This document shows, piece after piece, positions 24,238 to 37,013 of a stretch of 64,000 bases of DNA (its first letter is position 1; each line of letters opens with the position of its first letter). Made by a program: the position numbers and the translations under genes. This DNA is from Lagopus muta. Lineage: Eukaryota > Chordata > Aves > Galliformes > Phasianidae. A model generated the notes under the pieces. The model was not told the origin of the DNA, did not search any database, and worked only from the letters and a program-made list of their open reading frames with translations. Where the stretch lies: NCBI RefSeq assembly GCF_023343835.1, contig NC_064435.1, positions 71,806,134 to 71,870,133 of the forward strand, given 5' to 3'.

Positions 24238-27200
24238 AAGGCAAAAGAGCACACATACATTGAATTAATAAGCATGCAGTAATAAAGCTGAATCGCACTG
24301 CTCCAATACACATGGGCTACGAGTGTGCAAGGTTAGGAGTCCTGGGGTGCTTGAAGAGAACTGATTTACAAAACTGCAGGGGCCTCGCTGTAGGCTGATA
24401 ACTCAGGGTGCCAGGTCAGTGGTGAGATATCTTCTTTAAGTGTTAGCCAAAATTTGTTGGCAGGCAGCAGAGAAGTGGATAGAGGATTCGAAGGTCAGAT
24501 GTTGTTCCAAGTTTGTCACAAGAATGCATTAGGGAACAACAATATGGGGGTGGACAGAGCTGAGACACCAGATTTAAGCAGGAGACTGGTGCCTGATACC
24601 ACTGTCTTTGCAGACAGGAGTGTGGATAAAAGGACATGAAACTACGATGCTGTTTTTCTTCAGGCTTCTGAAATAATGAAATAACTGTAGGGCTGCCCAT
24701 AAAATATCACTGCTAATGCAGCTGTGTTCAGTACAGAAAACATGATGGCATACTTCAGTAGTTTTGAGGTGTGTCTGCTGAATGTCACATACATTCCTGT
24801 CGGAATCTACTTAAAAGCAGGACAGATATTAACAGCCTGAACAGAAGGACATAAATACTGTAAAAGCTCTGCACAATCAGGCCAGAGGACCATCTCATCT
24901 TGTAGATTTTCTCTTCAGCAGCATGAATAAATATAGCTGCTGTTTAGTGAGACCATGCAAACATGATCACCTCCTCTGGTCTATTCCCCTTGTATTGCCC
25001 CACTGTAGGATGACTTGCAGATGTTAAAGGGTGCACTCCGTTCTGTTTTCTTCCTGTTTATGGACCTACTATCCACAACTTTGTGTGATCCTTTCTGAAT
25101 CTGCCTATGCTATGTATTTCCACAATCTCCCATGGTAGAAACTTCCACAACTTTATATGAGCTGTAGTGAGATTTTTCATGAGAGGGACCCCTGAGCGTG
25201 GCTTTCTGATTTTCTTTCTAGAAAGTTTTTGTTCCTGAACCTCAGTCACTTCAAAATAACACCTTTGTAACGTGGAGCCAAGGGTGGTGTTTTCCCTCTG
25301 CCCCTTATTTGCACTTATTTATAGGCTTTCTGCTGGCTACTGATGGCTCTGCACAGAGGCAAAAGCATCATCTTGGCCTTTCATCCACTTTCTTCCATCT
25401 GGTGTATCTTAAGATGGTGTCCATGTTTCACCGTGTAGTAACAAAATTAGTCAAGATGTTAATGAAACCGATGCTCTCCCATCTCTGTGGCAGGAGAAGC
25501 TGCTGGTGGAGCTCTCCATGGCTCTCCTATGTCCTCCTTGCAGAAGGTTTTGAGCGCATTCTGCTGATAAAAGGTGAGTACAGCTCATAACTTCCAGTGA
25601 TTTCCAGGTAGCTCTTGAATGTTCACAGTTGATTTTTCTTCCCCTAGGGGTGGACTGACTCACAAATGCGCTCTGCAGCCGTTCAGCCACACTGAATTTT
25701 CTATCATGGGAGAGAAAGAAATGGAAAAAGCCTTTCGCCTTGTTAACAGAGCAAATTGAATTTTCTGCGGTTGGCAATATTACATCTTCTTGGTGTCATT
25801 TTTACAATACCTTTCTGATTCTAACCATACAGTAAACTATGTCCAGAGGTGTGATTTCAAAGCTCACATCTGGAGCTTCTATGCATTTACTTTATTAAAT
25901 TTGAGGGTGGTGATGGTAGCTCACTATGTACTACTGCTGCCAGAAAAAAGGTTCAATTTAGAAGTAAATATGAAAAGCTTCAACGTTTGTTTTCTGCAAT
26001 AGAGGTTATTTGACTAATTGGAAGAGGTTTGTACATGGGGTGGGGGGAGGCAGGCTCTTTCTGGGGGCGCACAGTGGAGGGGGGGGGACAATCATTGACA
26101 GCTCTTTATAGGATTCCAAGAAGCAGTTGTCAAGAATGCTTCCCTGCATGCCTGTCCCTGAATGGGGAGGGATCCTGTGCTAAGGGTGAATGCCTAGCTC
26201 CACCTATTTGCCTTTTTGTTTCACTCCATTTCTGCTTTTATTGCACAAATGGCCCTTCATCCCATGCTTCCTTAAAAGCTCAGATATTCAGAAGCAAATT
26301 TAATGCTTTCTTTAGCTCATGTTCCTACTGGACAAGTCCGCATAAGATGCAAAACATTACAATTATTGGCATATAGAATGATTTTAATAGGATTATTTCG
26401 AAGAATCCCCTTTCTTCACTTCCTAAATTCTTCCAACTTATCAGCAGTGTCAGAGAAAAGAAGGCAGTGTGTGATATCTGTTGCACTTCTTATTTGCGGG
26501 CTCACTGTTTATTTTCATTTCTACTTGCTCACTCCTACTTCGTCGCTGAAATTGCAGAAACATCTGTCTCCCTTCATTGAGGAGAATCATTTATGAGTCC
26601 CAGATTTACCAACAGTATCAGTTACATCCAGCAAACCTCACTCTTGGTCTTATTAATTACTTTCCATCTGCTTTTCCCTCAGGCGTGTTGGTTAGCAGAA
26701 AAATGCTGACAATCAACAGTAATGGCTTCTTAAGTTAGTTAGTTATTAAGTCAAGCCTTTTGCAGATACAGTTTCAATAAATGCTTTTCTTTTTCTTTAG
26801 AAAGAATTGTACCTAGTTGAAAACAAAAATGTAATAATCCCAGAAACTGGGGTGGGGGTGGTGGGAATTTGCTTTTTAGCTGCAAGAAGCCCCACTTGTA
26901 TTCTCAAATCATGTAAAGAACAGAGCTGCAGAAAGTGCTGTTGGAAGCAGTTACTGTGGGCAGAAGGGTCTTGCTAGGGTTGGGGGGTTGTGCTCATCTT
27001 TTTTTTTGTTGTTGTAGCGAACATTTATATTTTTATTTTCCCATGACTTTTCCCTCTGTTGGCTAGGTTGCTCCCTTGGTCTCCTACTGGGAAAGCAGCA
27101 TTGAACTTGCAGTGCTGAAAAGATGATTAATGACAGGCAAAACTGTATACAACTTGCAGTTTATTTGGGGGGGTGAGGAGCATGCAGTGAAATGCCGCAT

Positions 27201-28285
27201 TGGAGGAATCTGGGCAAATGGTGTGTGAAATTGTTGACAAATTGCCCTCATTAAGCACACTAAATGAATGCTTTCTTGAGGACATTGGCATGATATCACC
27301 ATGTACAACGTAACTTCTACTTGAAATTGCACGTGGTGCTATTCTTATCTTTTAATTTCTTGTAACAGCTCTAAGTTGTGATAAAGCCAACATTGTAGCT
27401 GTCTTCACTGCTCACTACGTGAGATGTGAAGGAAAATTGCTGAGGGAAACTTCCATGAGTGATTCTGAATTATTCATTAATTTATTCATTATAATGAGCC
27501 ATTCTGAACCGGGTCACCAGAGTTCGTAAGTGCCAAGAGATGGATTTAAAAATGCCTTAATTTCCTCAGCCTTTAACTTGATTGCCATCAGTGAAGGGGC
27601 AGTTAGAGGACAGCAGTCAGAGAAGCCGCAGTTATACAGAATGCAACTTTGGGTGCTGGTTAGCCTTGCTAATAGTAGCAAGCATTCAAGAACAAAATGT
27701 CATAAAAATGGTGTTTGATGATGCAGTACATTCCATGGCATTCAGGTAAAGCCAGCATGATTTTCCCTACCATGTTGAATTTTGGTTATCAGACTAGGCG
27801 TCCCCACTACTCTGTCACTCTCCTTGCTCATCTTTGGGCACAAGCAGTGCCTGGACCTGTCTGTCTTGTGCTTGCACTTCTTCCAAGCACATGTGTGAGG
27901 CTTGGAGTTGGAGCTAGCATTTGGCTTCGGTGCTGGGCTGCTGGCAGCAGCCCTTGGCACCCATTCTTACAGCCATCACTTGCATTTTCCTGGCCTATCT
28001 GGCTCAGGCAACCCATGCCCCACAAGGTGCACATGCAGCAGCAGAGGTGTGCTGGGTGGGGACACATGGGATGGGGGAAACTGCCAGGGACAGGGCTGCA
28101 GCCTGATCTTTGAAGGCATGGAGTAGCCTAGCTGTGGGGCAGGGAGGGTTTCCTGCTAAGGAATCCAGTGCGACAGTGAATGACCATGGCCTCTCTATTG
28201 CAGCATGCAGCTTTCATCACTGAGGCACTGGTAGAGGAGAGCAGCTCCTCCTCTTTACTCCCCAGCAGGCCACAGTGTGAAGACT
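24238..28285. other. intergenic, one possible LINE fossil
   Basis: No gene was recognised. Around 25,090-25,180, 'tatttccacaatctcccatggtagaaacttccacaactttatatgagctg' resembles the reversed 3' part of an old CR1-like LINE, with low certainty. A G-rich patch lies at 26,035-26,095. From about 27,800 to 28,280 the DNA is GC-richer and leads into the RING pseudogene. It could be the former 5' region of that gene, but I see nothing that proves it. Confidence 0.45.
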
Positions 28286-28853
28286 ATGGCAGCAGAACAG
28301 GCATGGATATGTCCCATCTGTTGTGGTGTGCAAAAGGACATTGCCTATGCCATACCGTGCCATCATGAGTTCTGTCTGGGCTGCATCTTGCACTGGGACA
28401 GGCAGAAAGAGAGCTGCCTGCTCTGCAGGAGGGTCGTGACTGTCATTCACGTTGCTGTGTGGAATGGGGATGTTGACCTGGGCTTTACAATCTGCCTCCC
28501 AGCACCATCAGTACCTCCCTGCTTCCTGGCAGGCACTGCTTCTATGCCATTCCCACTACCCTTTCTGCTGTTGCCAGATGAGCAGGAGCCCGAGGAGACA
28601 AAGTAGGAGCTTATGGCGAGTAGTCTCCTGCCTGAGGCTGGGGCATCCCATGTCTGGGATACAGTGGTGGTCAGCAGTGGCAGTGGAGAATCTCATCCTG
28701 AATGCCCTGTGTGACACTGAGCTGGACAGGAAGGCCCTGATCCAGCAGCTTTGGCCTGCAATGGGTGACAGAATGGAGATGCTCAGCCAGGGACTTATTG
28801 ACACCACTGTGTGCCAGTGGGGTGAAGAGGGCTACTGTCAGCCAGGCCAATAG
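28286..28853 (+). pseudogene. Topors-like RING-finger E3 ligase, frameshifted copy
   Basis: The ATG at 28,286 opens a 106-codon frame with a complete C3HC4 RING. The zinc ligands are C9, C12, C25, H27, C30, C33, C44 and C47, with W37 at the usual E2-contact position. Spacing and wording (CPIC...C-H-H-E-F-C...CLLCRR, then VIHVAV) resemble TOPORS, a RING ubiquitin/SUMO ligase, and the small multicopy Topors-like genes annotated in birds. The frame stops at TAG 28,604-28,606. The expected C-terminal part instead continues in the next frame from about 28,653, with IQWWSAVAVENLILNALC, RKALIQQLWPAMGDR and SQGLIDTTV, to TAG 28,851-28,853. A stop plus a frameshift makes this a broken copy. A spliced two-exon gene is a weaker alternative. 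No introns are visible, so it may be a retrocopy. The family name comes from recall; the RING is seen directly. Confidence 0.72.
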
Positions 28854-31800
28854 GGTGTCCATGTGTCTGGCTGCCCTTGGCTTAAAGCCTTCCTATGAGT
28901 GATTCTCACCTCAAGGCCCATTATGAACACTATCCTTTAGAAGAACAAAGAAAAGAAGCAGATTTTAGAAGCATTTCTAAATATAACCTTCTAGTGACAT
29001 TGGTCATTAGAATGGGTATATTTGGACTGGACGCTGGGTTTTAACATGTTGTTCAAAACACGCACAAGAAACACATTCATCCTGAGACTCTTTCAAAATG
29101 CAATCTGACAGTTTTAGATGACATTTAATGACAGTGAATCTTCAAAAATAATTTTAAAAGAAGCACGCAGATTTTGGATACAGAATGACACTAAAAGTAT
29201 GCGTCAATTTGGGAATTGTGCCTGCTAAACAGATGTACTCTGGTCTGCAGAGATTTCTAGGGAAAAAAAAAGCAAGAAGTGGACAAATGTGAAGCATTCA
29301 GTCTTTACGTGCAAATAAAATTGAGTGATTGTGGGTCAGAGTCCGATGTGCTTACTCAGATTTAATACTATTCTCTCCATGCAAAGACTTATTCAGTGGC
29401 AGTTCTGACAGAATTTGAATAAGATGTTATTCAGTGTTAAAAGCATCAAAACTGGTTCTGAAAAACAAAAATATGTGAAATGTTCTTGAACTGCCAGTAA
29501 GGAAACCCTGATCCAACAAATGCTGAGCATCTTCTTATTCCATTGTCTTCTCCCCATGCACAGGAACTCAGCTTACTTTAGGCAGCTTACCAGAAGTATG
29601 CTGACATAGGATCAGGCAGTACCTAAACAACATCCTGCTTTCTCTTTCAGAAGAATTGTTTGGTTATATCTCAATTTCATGAGCTTTTATCAGGCTTTCG
29701 TTTCCTACTGTCACATACTGGGTTATTTGGTTTATTTTCTTGCTTGGGAGTAAGAGTGGAAGCATTTTGCTCACTGCCACAAAGTGTGCACTCCAGTTTC
29801 CAACATGGAGAGAAATCTCAGATGAGCTCCATCGCCCTGGTAAACTGCTTTCCTGAATCCCATGTCTCCCCTAACATAAAAATGTACATAGTCTGTGCCT
29901 GTGGTGTGCTGACACTGAAGCTGGATGGGAGGTGTATGTGGGATTTGGACTTGACTTCACTAGGCAGGAACTCAAACCATCTAAGCTACTCTTGCAAACT
30001 GTATATAACATGTCCTCATTGATCACCATCCTTTCTGTCCAGGATCGTCTGGAGTGACCTCCCTACTGGTGAGTAGTGGCAACAAATATAGAGGTTATCA
30101 GTGCCTGTGATGTTCCTATTCTCTGACTGATGGCTCAGTCCCAAGTGATTGCTGTTGGAGTAGACCTTTTTTAGCTACTAATGCCTTGATGATCCACTGC
30201 TTCTACTGCAACATCCACTTTAATTGCATCATAGACTTGAGTTTTGGGACTGGCTCTTGTAATGTGTATCTTAATGTCTTGCAGTGTTGCAACCAGAGGG
30301 AAAAAGCTGAAGTTCACAGTTTCTGCCTTAGGTTGAGACTCTGGCTCATGATTCTCCAGCAAAAGGCTGTGGCAATTTAAGATCCCACTGTTGTTCACCT
30401 GTTTGTGGCATCTATCTATCACCCCTGAAGCTGGGGCGAAGAGGATTGTGATTAGGTGTTCATCATTCAAATATGCTGACACAAACCTGTACTTACTAAG
30501 ATTATTAACGGTTTAAGTGAATACCTGGCACCTTGAATGAGGGGCAACACTCAGATGTCAAGCCTTGCTAAAAACAGTGCAGTGTCTTCTTACACAGGAG
30601 AACACACAACTTGGGCTGGTGAAAACCCAGTATTTTCAGAGCAAGATCTACTAGAAGAAATCCATTCAAGGCTTTTAAACTGTTCATGGCTGTTTTTAAT
30701 ATGAAATTGGCAGTTAGAAGATGTCAGCTTTGATAATGAAATGTTTAAACTTATGCCATTAATTTGGATATTTCTTTAAGAAATATAATACCAGATTTTG
30801 ACATAGCAAGAAAAGATAACAGAGTGGAAAAAACATCTAAAGAGAAAATAACCAGGGCCTTAGCAATAGACAACAATTCTATATAGAATCCAAGGTTTTA
30901 TGTCAGACACTCCTGTAGAGATTGCTACTGCTCTCTGCTTGGACTGTTTCATCTCATTCCCAGGGGAAAGAGATGAGTTAGGAACCCGATTTCAGCTGTC
31001 TGCCTGCTGATATGAAGACCTGCTCTTCATTTCATTCCATCGTATACTGAAGAAAGGACCTACCTTTGTCTGGCACACTCTTTGCACTATGTTCAGGTAT
31101 CTCTTTCAGTCTGGCTTTGTGGTAATAAATGAACAGACTTCTCCTGGGGCAAAGTGAGAGGCAAATTGTGCAGCAAAAGGCAGCATTTCACAAAACAGAA
31201 GTATCAATGAAAATCAAATTGAAAAAGGAACGCTTCGACTGTCGGCTCACTTCCTGATAAGGTCCCTGTAATAGTTCTCCTAACAGTCAAGGACATGTGC
31301 AAGTGATTTAACATCTGTGAGCAAAAATATTCAGAACAATAGATCTGAATGATAGAAAAGAAGCAATGACACTACATTTCCTAGAAGCAATTGACTGATT
31401 TTAATTAAGCCAGAAATTAGCCTGCTAGCTGATGGCTCATAAAACGTCTGGAAATATCAGCTGCAGGCTAATTGTGCTGGCTTTACATGTGGACACTGTC
31501 CTCATGGTGAATTTTTAAATTAATCATGGACACATGGGATAAGGCAGGCTGCCTGTGGGGGATGAAAGCGGGGAGGGGCAGGGGGCCTTCTGCTGAACCT
31601 GGTTGTTCTGTGTGCTGCAGCCGCGCTGCTGGGACATTTGCCACAGACAGAAAAACTGCTCCGCACTGACTTGAAAAACCTCCTAGCAGAACCCAGAGAC
31701 TAGGCTGTCCTGCTGTGCAAGAGGAAGCATGCATGCTTTTCATAGGTTTGAACAGTTCCATCACATCGGGACAGTTGCCATCATTATGCTCTGTGAACAC

Positions 31801-32185
31801 CTGGTGTTTGTGCATTAGCTTTGTTTCAACAGGTTGATGCTGATAGTTGCCCACAGTTGCACTTTTCCTGCATTGTTGCACAAGTAGTCCAGGTCACAGT
31901 ACTGGAAGAACTTCTTGGTAATGCTTCTTCATGCAGCCACTTTCCAAGAGTATCACGCTGTTAATAACAAAGTTCTGGTTCTTGCCAGAAGATTGTAGGA
32001 TGTGGTGCCAGAGTAACAGCAGCACTGCTGCCAATACAGATGCCATTCATTGCCTTTGCCTTCAAGAGAAGGTGTATAGCTTGCTTTCAGTGGGCACAGG
32101 CTGTCTTGACAGCCCAGCAACTGAGATATCTGCCAGAGCTAAGGGAAGACCTAAAAGCATCAAAGAGCCAAGAGTGACACAAGTT
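28854..32185. other. intergenic, no gene recognised
   Basis: The sequence is mostly AT-rich and I recognise no gene or transposon in it. A frame of 132 codons on the - strand at about 31.5-31.9 kb has no recognisable domain and is treated as chance. Confidence 0.5.
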
Positions 32186-32804
32186 ACGTGAGCCAGCAGT
32201 GTGCAGTTGCAGCCCAGAAGACCAACAGTATCCTGGGTTGCATCAGAAGAGGGGTGGCCAGCAGGGAGAGGGAGAGGATTGTACCCCTCTGCTCTGCTCT
32301 CATGGGGACCAAACTGCAGCACTGCTTCCAGGCCTGGGGCCCACAGCACAAGAAAGACAGGGAGCTGTTGGAGTGGGTCCAGAAGAGAGCCACGAAAATA
32401 GTCAGAGGTCTGAAGCACCTCTCCTGTGAAGACAGACTGAGGGAGCTGGGCTTGTTGAACCTGGAGAAAGCTCTGAGGTGTCCTCACTGTGGTTGTCCAG
32501 GATTTAAATGAGGAGTGAGACAAACTCTTTACACAGTTTGATACTGATAGGACAAAGGGAGAATTGTTTTAAACTAAAATAGGGGGAATTTAGCTTAGAT
32601 ATTAGGAAATTCTTCACTTGGAGGGTAGTTAAGTCCTGGCACAGGTCACCCAGAGAAGTTGTGGGTGCCCCATCCCTTGAGGTGCTCAAGGCCAGGTTGG
32701 ATGGGGCCCTGGGCAGCCTGATCCAGTGGGTGGCAGCTCTGCCCATGGCATGGGGCTGGAACTAGATGGGCTTTAAGGCCGATTGGAACTTAAGCCACAT
32801 ATGA
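32186..32804 (+). mobile_element. CR1 LINE 3' fragment, longest copy here
   Basis: About 620 bp of sense CR1 begin in ORF2 ('gtgagccagcagtgtgcagttgcagcccagaagacc', 'atcctgggttgcatcagaagagg'). In frame, the + strand encodes the familiar ORF2 C-terminal segment, including GTKLQHCFQAWGPQHKKDRE and LEWVQKRATKIVRGL. The 3' UTR with GGATGGGGCCCTGGGCAGCC follows. The last bases are worn (CGATTGGAACTTAAGCCACATATGA in place of the usual CCTTCCAACCCAAGCCATTCTATGA). It is 5'-truncated and cannot move. Confidence 0.95.
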
Positions 32805-35800
32805 AAGATGTTTTTTCACCTGTTAAGCCCCAGGCAGAGCTATCAGTGAATTTTTTATTGAAAACCAGGGACATCATATCTGAGTATGAAGGAAGTCTAG
32901 GCTTTGTGTGCAGAAATGCATTGCTAAGGAAAAAAAGAAGCATTTGGACTGCAGGTTGCACAGCTCAGATACAATAGTTCACAAAGCTCTGAAATAGAAT
33001 AAAACTTTCTGGAAGAAACTTGGTGAAACACTCTTTTGTGTCGCTAACTTGTGCTGCCTCTCTTTATGTAAGGAATAAAGAACTGGGTGGGAGCCCTTTA
33101 GGGCTGAACTATTCAAGAGCCACTGCCTGTGAATTCTGTTAGGATGTTTTGCATTAACATCACTCTGAGGCAGAATAATGGAACTGGAGCAGTGGAGAGA
33201 AAAGTTGCTTCAGGGAGCACTGATAAAGTCTGAATGTACGGAGAAATTAGCAGGAATTAATGCTGAGGAAAAAAAATCTGTGGAAGTGCAAAAGGTTGCT
33301 GGTTGCCACCTTGGAAGGGAAGGCACCAGAGGAAGAAAGCAGGAGCAGATGACTAGCAGGGCTGAAGAAAATTTTGTTGAGTCTCTGGGATAAACTGAGC
33401 CCAGGATGTGCCAGATGTGAAGAGCAGGCTGTGAAATGAGGCATTGGTGTGCACGTGGTGTGGCAGGCACTGTTTTTACCAGAGGTGGACCAACATCAGA
33501 GCAGAAGGAACAGTGCTTATAGAGATAGTTAGAAACAGTTGGTCTATTCAACTCCTCTTCAGGGAGAGTTCAGTATCCACTATGCAAAGCTTGGACACAA
33601 AGACTGTTTTTACAGAGGGGAAACCTGGCCAAATGGTGTGCTGAATGGTGTGCTGCAGCAGGGTTCCTAAGAACGAAGACAGTGTAGACATCTCCGTGGC
33701 AGTCGGAAAATCTTCTGTTGCCATCACTTTTTCATTTAGTCCAACTAACAGCAGTCAGTTTAGCAGAACAGAAGTTTCCAGCCCTAGAAATGTTTGCTGG
33801 AGATGTCATTGAGATGAGGCAATGTATCTCCACGAGTTCATTCTTTGCTCCGTTCTTGGAGCCCACACCAGCCAACTCTGTGTTTTAGACCAAACAAAAA
33901 AAAACACCCATTAAAATTGCAAGGTCAGACATAAGCTATGAAATGCCAGAATTAATTTTGCTGGTATATCCCTACTTTGTCTGCATTGTGCTTATGCATT
34001 ATAATGCCATAATTTACATAATCGCAAACTGCTTCTGGGAAATGAAGTGGTTTTGCAGTGCTGGCTGTGGGCCCTGGCCTTGTTTGCTGTGGAAGGTGTA
34101 CTGTGGACAAGGCAGGGGAATTTGGGATGGTGGTTCTGGAGTTGCACACAGTCTTCATTCTTGTCTTGTTGAACACTTCAGACTTAAGAGCTTGACTTTG
34201 CAAGCTCACTATTCTTTTCAACAGATTTTATGTGTAATGTAGAACATGTTCCAACACAGTCTGAGGTTTATTTATTGCTTTTGTTGTTAGAAGAAGGAAA
34301 AAAGTTGATCCAAGTGAGAATTTTCTCCTATAAAACTGAAAAATCAGCAAAAATGTCTTAAGATCTCGGCTTGGTTGAAATCTTGTTGAGATTTAAATTA
34401 ACTGAATTTCTGAAAGGAGCTTCAAATAAAATTGGGTTGTTGTTTGATAGAACTGCTTGTGCTTCATCTGTTCTGCAATTCTGTCGGCACCAATCCTAAG
34501 ACAAATTTGTTCAAGTCCAAAGTGTCCTAGAACATGAGCACCACCTGGATTTAGAGCATTTTAACCATATCTATCACAGTCACTGTGGAGTTAGAGCCTT
34601 TCCTTAGCTGGAGCAGCCTGACCCCATGGGAAGATACAGCATGAGAGTTCTCAGCAGCAGAACAGAGTCTACCAGAAGTTCTACTTCTCCAAATATAACC
34701 TGAGCTATCCTTAGGTCCTGCAGACTCTTAGCCATGTAGCTCAATTGATGCATCATTATGGTAAGGCTGCTTATGAGAAGAATGATGTACTCTCAGGTCA
34801 TATGGCAATGGGGCTTCAACTCTTATCTGTAATGATAACGATAAGCTAGACATATCTTTCCTGTGGGAGGTAGGTAATATTCATGGATCATTTTGCAGTC
34901 AATAAAACAATATGCTTTTGATAATTGCTTTAAGTTGCCAGTAACTTGTTAGTCAAATTTCTTTTGGATTCTTTTTCACTTTAGAGTGCCCAAAAGCAGT
35001 CAACACATGTTATTATGGAGTGTTCAAAAAAATATATGTAGCCATATGAACATGCTGATGTAAAAGCAGAATTAATTAGAAAAATATTATTTGGCTTCTT
35101 TTCTTAAAAAAAAAAAAATTGTCTTATTTAAATGTAAAGTCTGAAAATAAATGCTTAAGGTTTCTCAGGTGTGAGAAATCAGAGTTTCGTATGCCAAATA
35201 GGAAAATAGTCTTAGTTTTGTTGCTAGGATTTGATGGTTTGGGATACAAATGCCTTTTCAACTGAAATTCAGTATAAAGACAGTTGGGAGTAGCTGGAAG
35301 TATTTTATTTTTTTTTAATTTCAGAAAGGAAAACTTAGACTTAAACTGAAGGAGGAAAGAAAAAAAAATCCAACAACCCACAACTGTGGCAAAAATCCCA
35401 GAGCAAAATAGTTAGTCTTGGAATTGCTGTGATGATGCCTTATGGAAATAGTACAGTTGCTTTCAAATTTCATTATTTTTCCTTTATTCGTAGCCCTTTG
35501 TTTGGCTACTGCTTCCAAAATTGCTGTGGTTTTATTCATGGAAGAGAAACATGGTGCATTGTGAGACATGTAATGCAGCACAAAGGGAGGCCCACACTGA
35601 ACAGAGATGTAATAAAAATGCTCCCAAGAAGGACTTTAGCAGCACATCCAAACATAAACATTTCAGCCTACAGTTTTCTTGTCCTTCCTCAGCTCTAATA
35701 GTGTTTAAGTTCTTGCACTGGGATTGGAAACAAGTCTAAGAAGAATGCACTGCTGTCTTTACATGAAGAAGGAGAACGGCAATATAGGAAGGCACATGTC

Positions 35801-36781
35801 ATATGATAAATCCTTCTCACTCTTCTAAGAACATTTGTTGATAGTTCTCTATCTCCTCCCATCTCAGGTGGGCATATACTGCTCATCTTTAGAGACAAAC
35901 TATGATGTTACTTTAGTCCTAACAGAAAATACTTTATATCCTCTTGATGTTGAAAATGTGGCAGAACTGACATGCTTTCAGATCCTTTGCACCATTTTGA
36001 AGGCTAAGGTACCTTAAAGGTTTGTTATGAAATGAGTTTAATTAAGGAATTATATCATGTAGCTCTAGGAGCTAACCTAGTCACAGCCAAGAGACACTGA
36101 TCAGTGTTTGTGTACAAATATGTTTGTAGTTCAAGCTGAATGGTCTCCATATAAGCTGCTTACAAATAAGGTACCCATCAACTAGAAGATGACGATTAAA
36201 TAAAAATGAAAAAAAAATGACACAACGCATACACAAAAAGCCCACAACCACCCAAGAAAAGGACTACTACATTACTTCACCAAGAATAGAAATAATGGAA
36301 TGCTCTTCTCTGAAAATACCTTCTTAGGCATGAAAGTGGTGTTGAGCCCCAAACCATACGCCTATGCATAACTGGCCTCCCACTTTCCCACAGTGAATCC
36401 CTCAGTGAATTCTACAATAAACCAAGTGCTTGACACGTGATGAGTGGCCCAAGCTGAGACTTGCACATCCTCTTTGCACCAGCTTTTTCCACCTTCTCTG
36501 TTCAAGTTGACACTTTTGGAGCTTATAAAACTCCAAGACTGACTGTCCTAGATGCCTTACATAAAAGGATCACTCATGCTCAGCAGTATCATCTGTGACA
36601 AATGCAGTTTTATGTCTTTGTACCAAAATGAGTTCTGTATTGTACTGCTTCTCCATGTGTTCTCCATTTCATTTTCCTCTCGAAGGAGTTTAACTCAGTA
36701 GGAATACTCATTTTTTTTTTATCTGAAAGCTGCTCCTAAACCAAGATTTTCAAAATCATCCAAGATGTTCTTTCCTGTCTA
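32805..36781. other. intergenic, no gene recognised
   Basis: No gene was recognised. A frame at 33,178-33,393 (+) rich in Glu and Lys, and antisense frames over it, have no identifiable domain. A 12-nt A run lies near 35,107. The rest is ordinary AT-rich spacer. Confidence 0.5.
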
Positions 36782-37013
36782 TTTTTTCCTTCTTCCCTTC
36801 TTCCCTCCCTCCCTCCCTCCTTCCTTTCTTCCTTCTCTCCTCTCTTTTCCTCTTCCCTTCCCTTCCCTTCCCTTCCCTTCCCTTCCCTTCCCTTCCCTTC
36901 CCTCTTTCCTTTTTTCTTTCTCTTCCCTTCCTTCCTTCCTTCCTTCCTTCCTTCCTTCCTTCCTTCCTTCCTTCCTTCCTTCCTTCCTTCCTTCCTTCCT
37001 TCCCTTCTCCCTT
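36782..37013. repeat. 232-nt pure polypyrimidine tract, (CCCTT)9 and (CCTT)19
   Basis: Every base from 36,782 to 37,013 on the + strand is C or T. Inside are a CCCT-rich start, nine CCCTT units (36,855-36,899), a short mixed part, and nineteen CCTT units (36,926-37,001). The runs are near-mirror symmetric, the type of sequence that can form intramolecular triplex (H-DNA). It lies about 1.8 kb upstream of the FBXL7 CpG island. Frames through it (Pro/Ser/Phe-rich, or Lys/Glu/Gly/Arg-rich on the other strand) are artefacts. Confidence 0.97.

Noticed and set aside
32188..32511. 107-codon frame with LEWVQKRATKIVRGL
   Set aside because: It is the end of CR1 ORF2, a truncated LINE fragment rather than a host gene.
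33178..33393. Glu/Lys-rich 71-codon + strand frame suggestive of a coiled coil
   Set aside because: It has no heptad pattern, no splice sites with a matching phase and no known domain. It is compatible with purine-rich chance sequence.
27180..33450. Short similarity between about 27,186 and 33,422 ('gcagtgaaatgccgcattgg' versus 'gctgtgaaatgaggcattgg')
   Set aside because: The match covers only about 20 nt and does not extend on either side, so a shared repeat is not supported.
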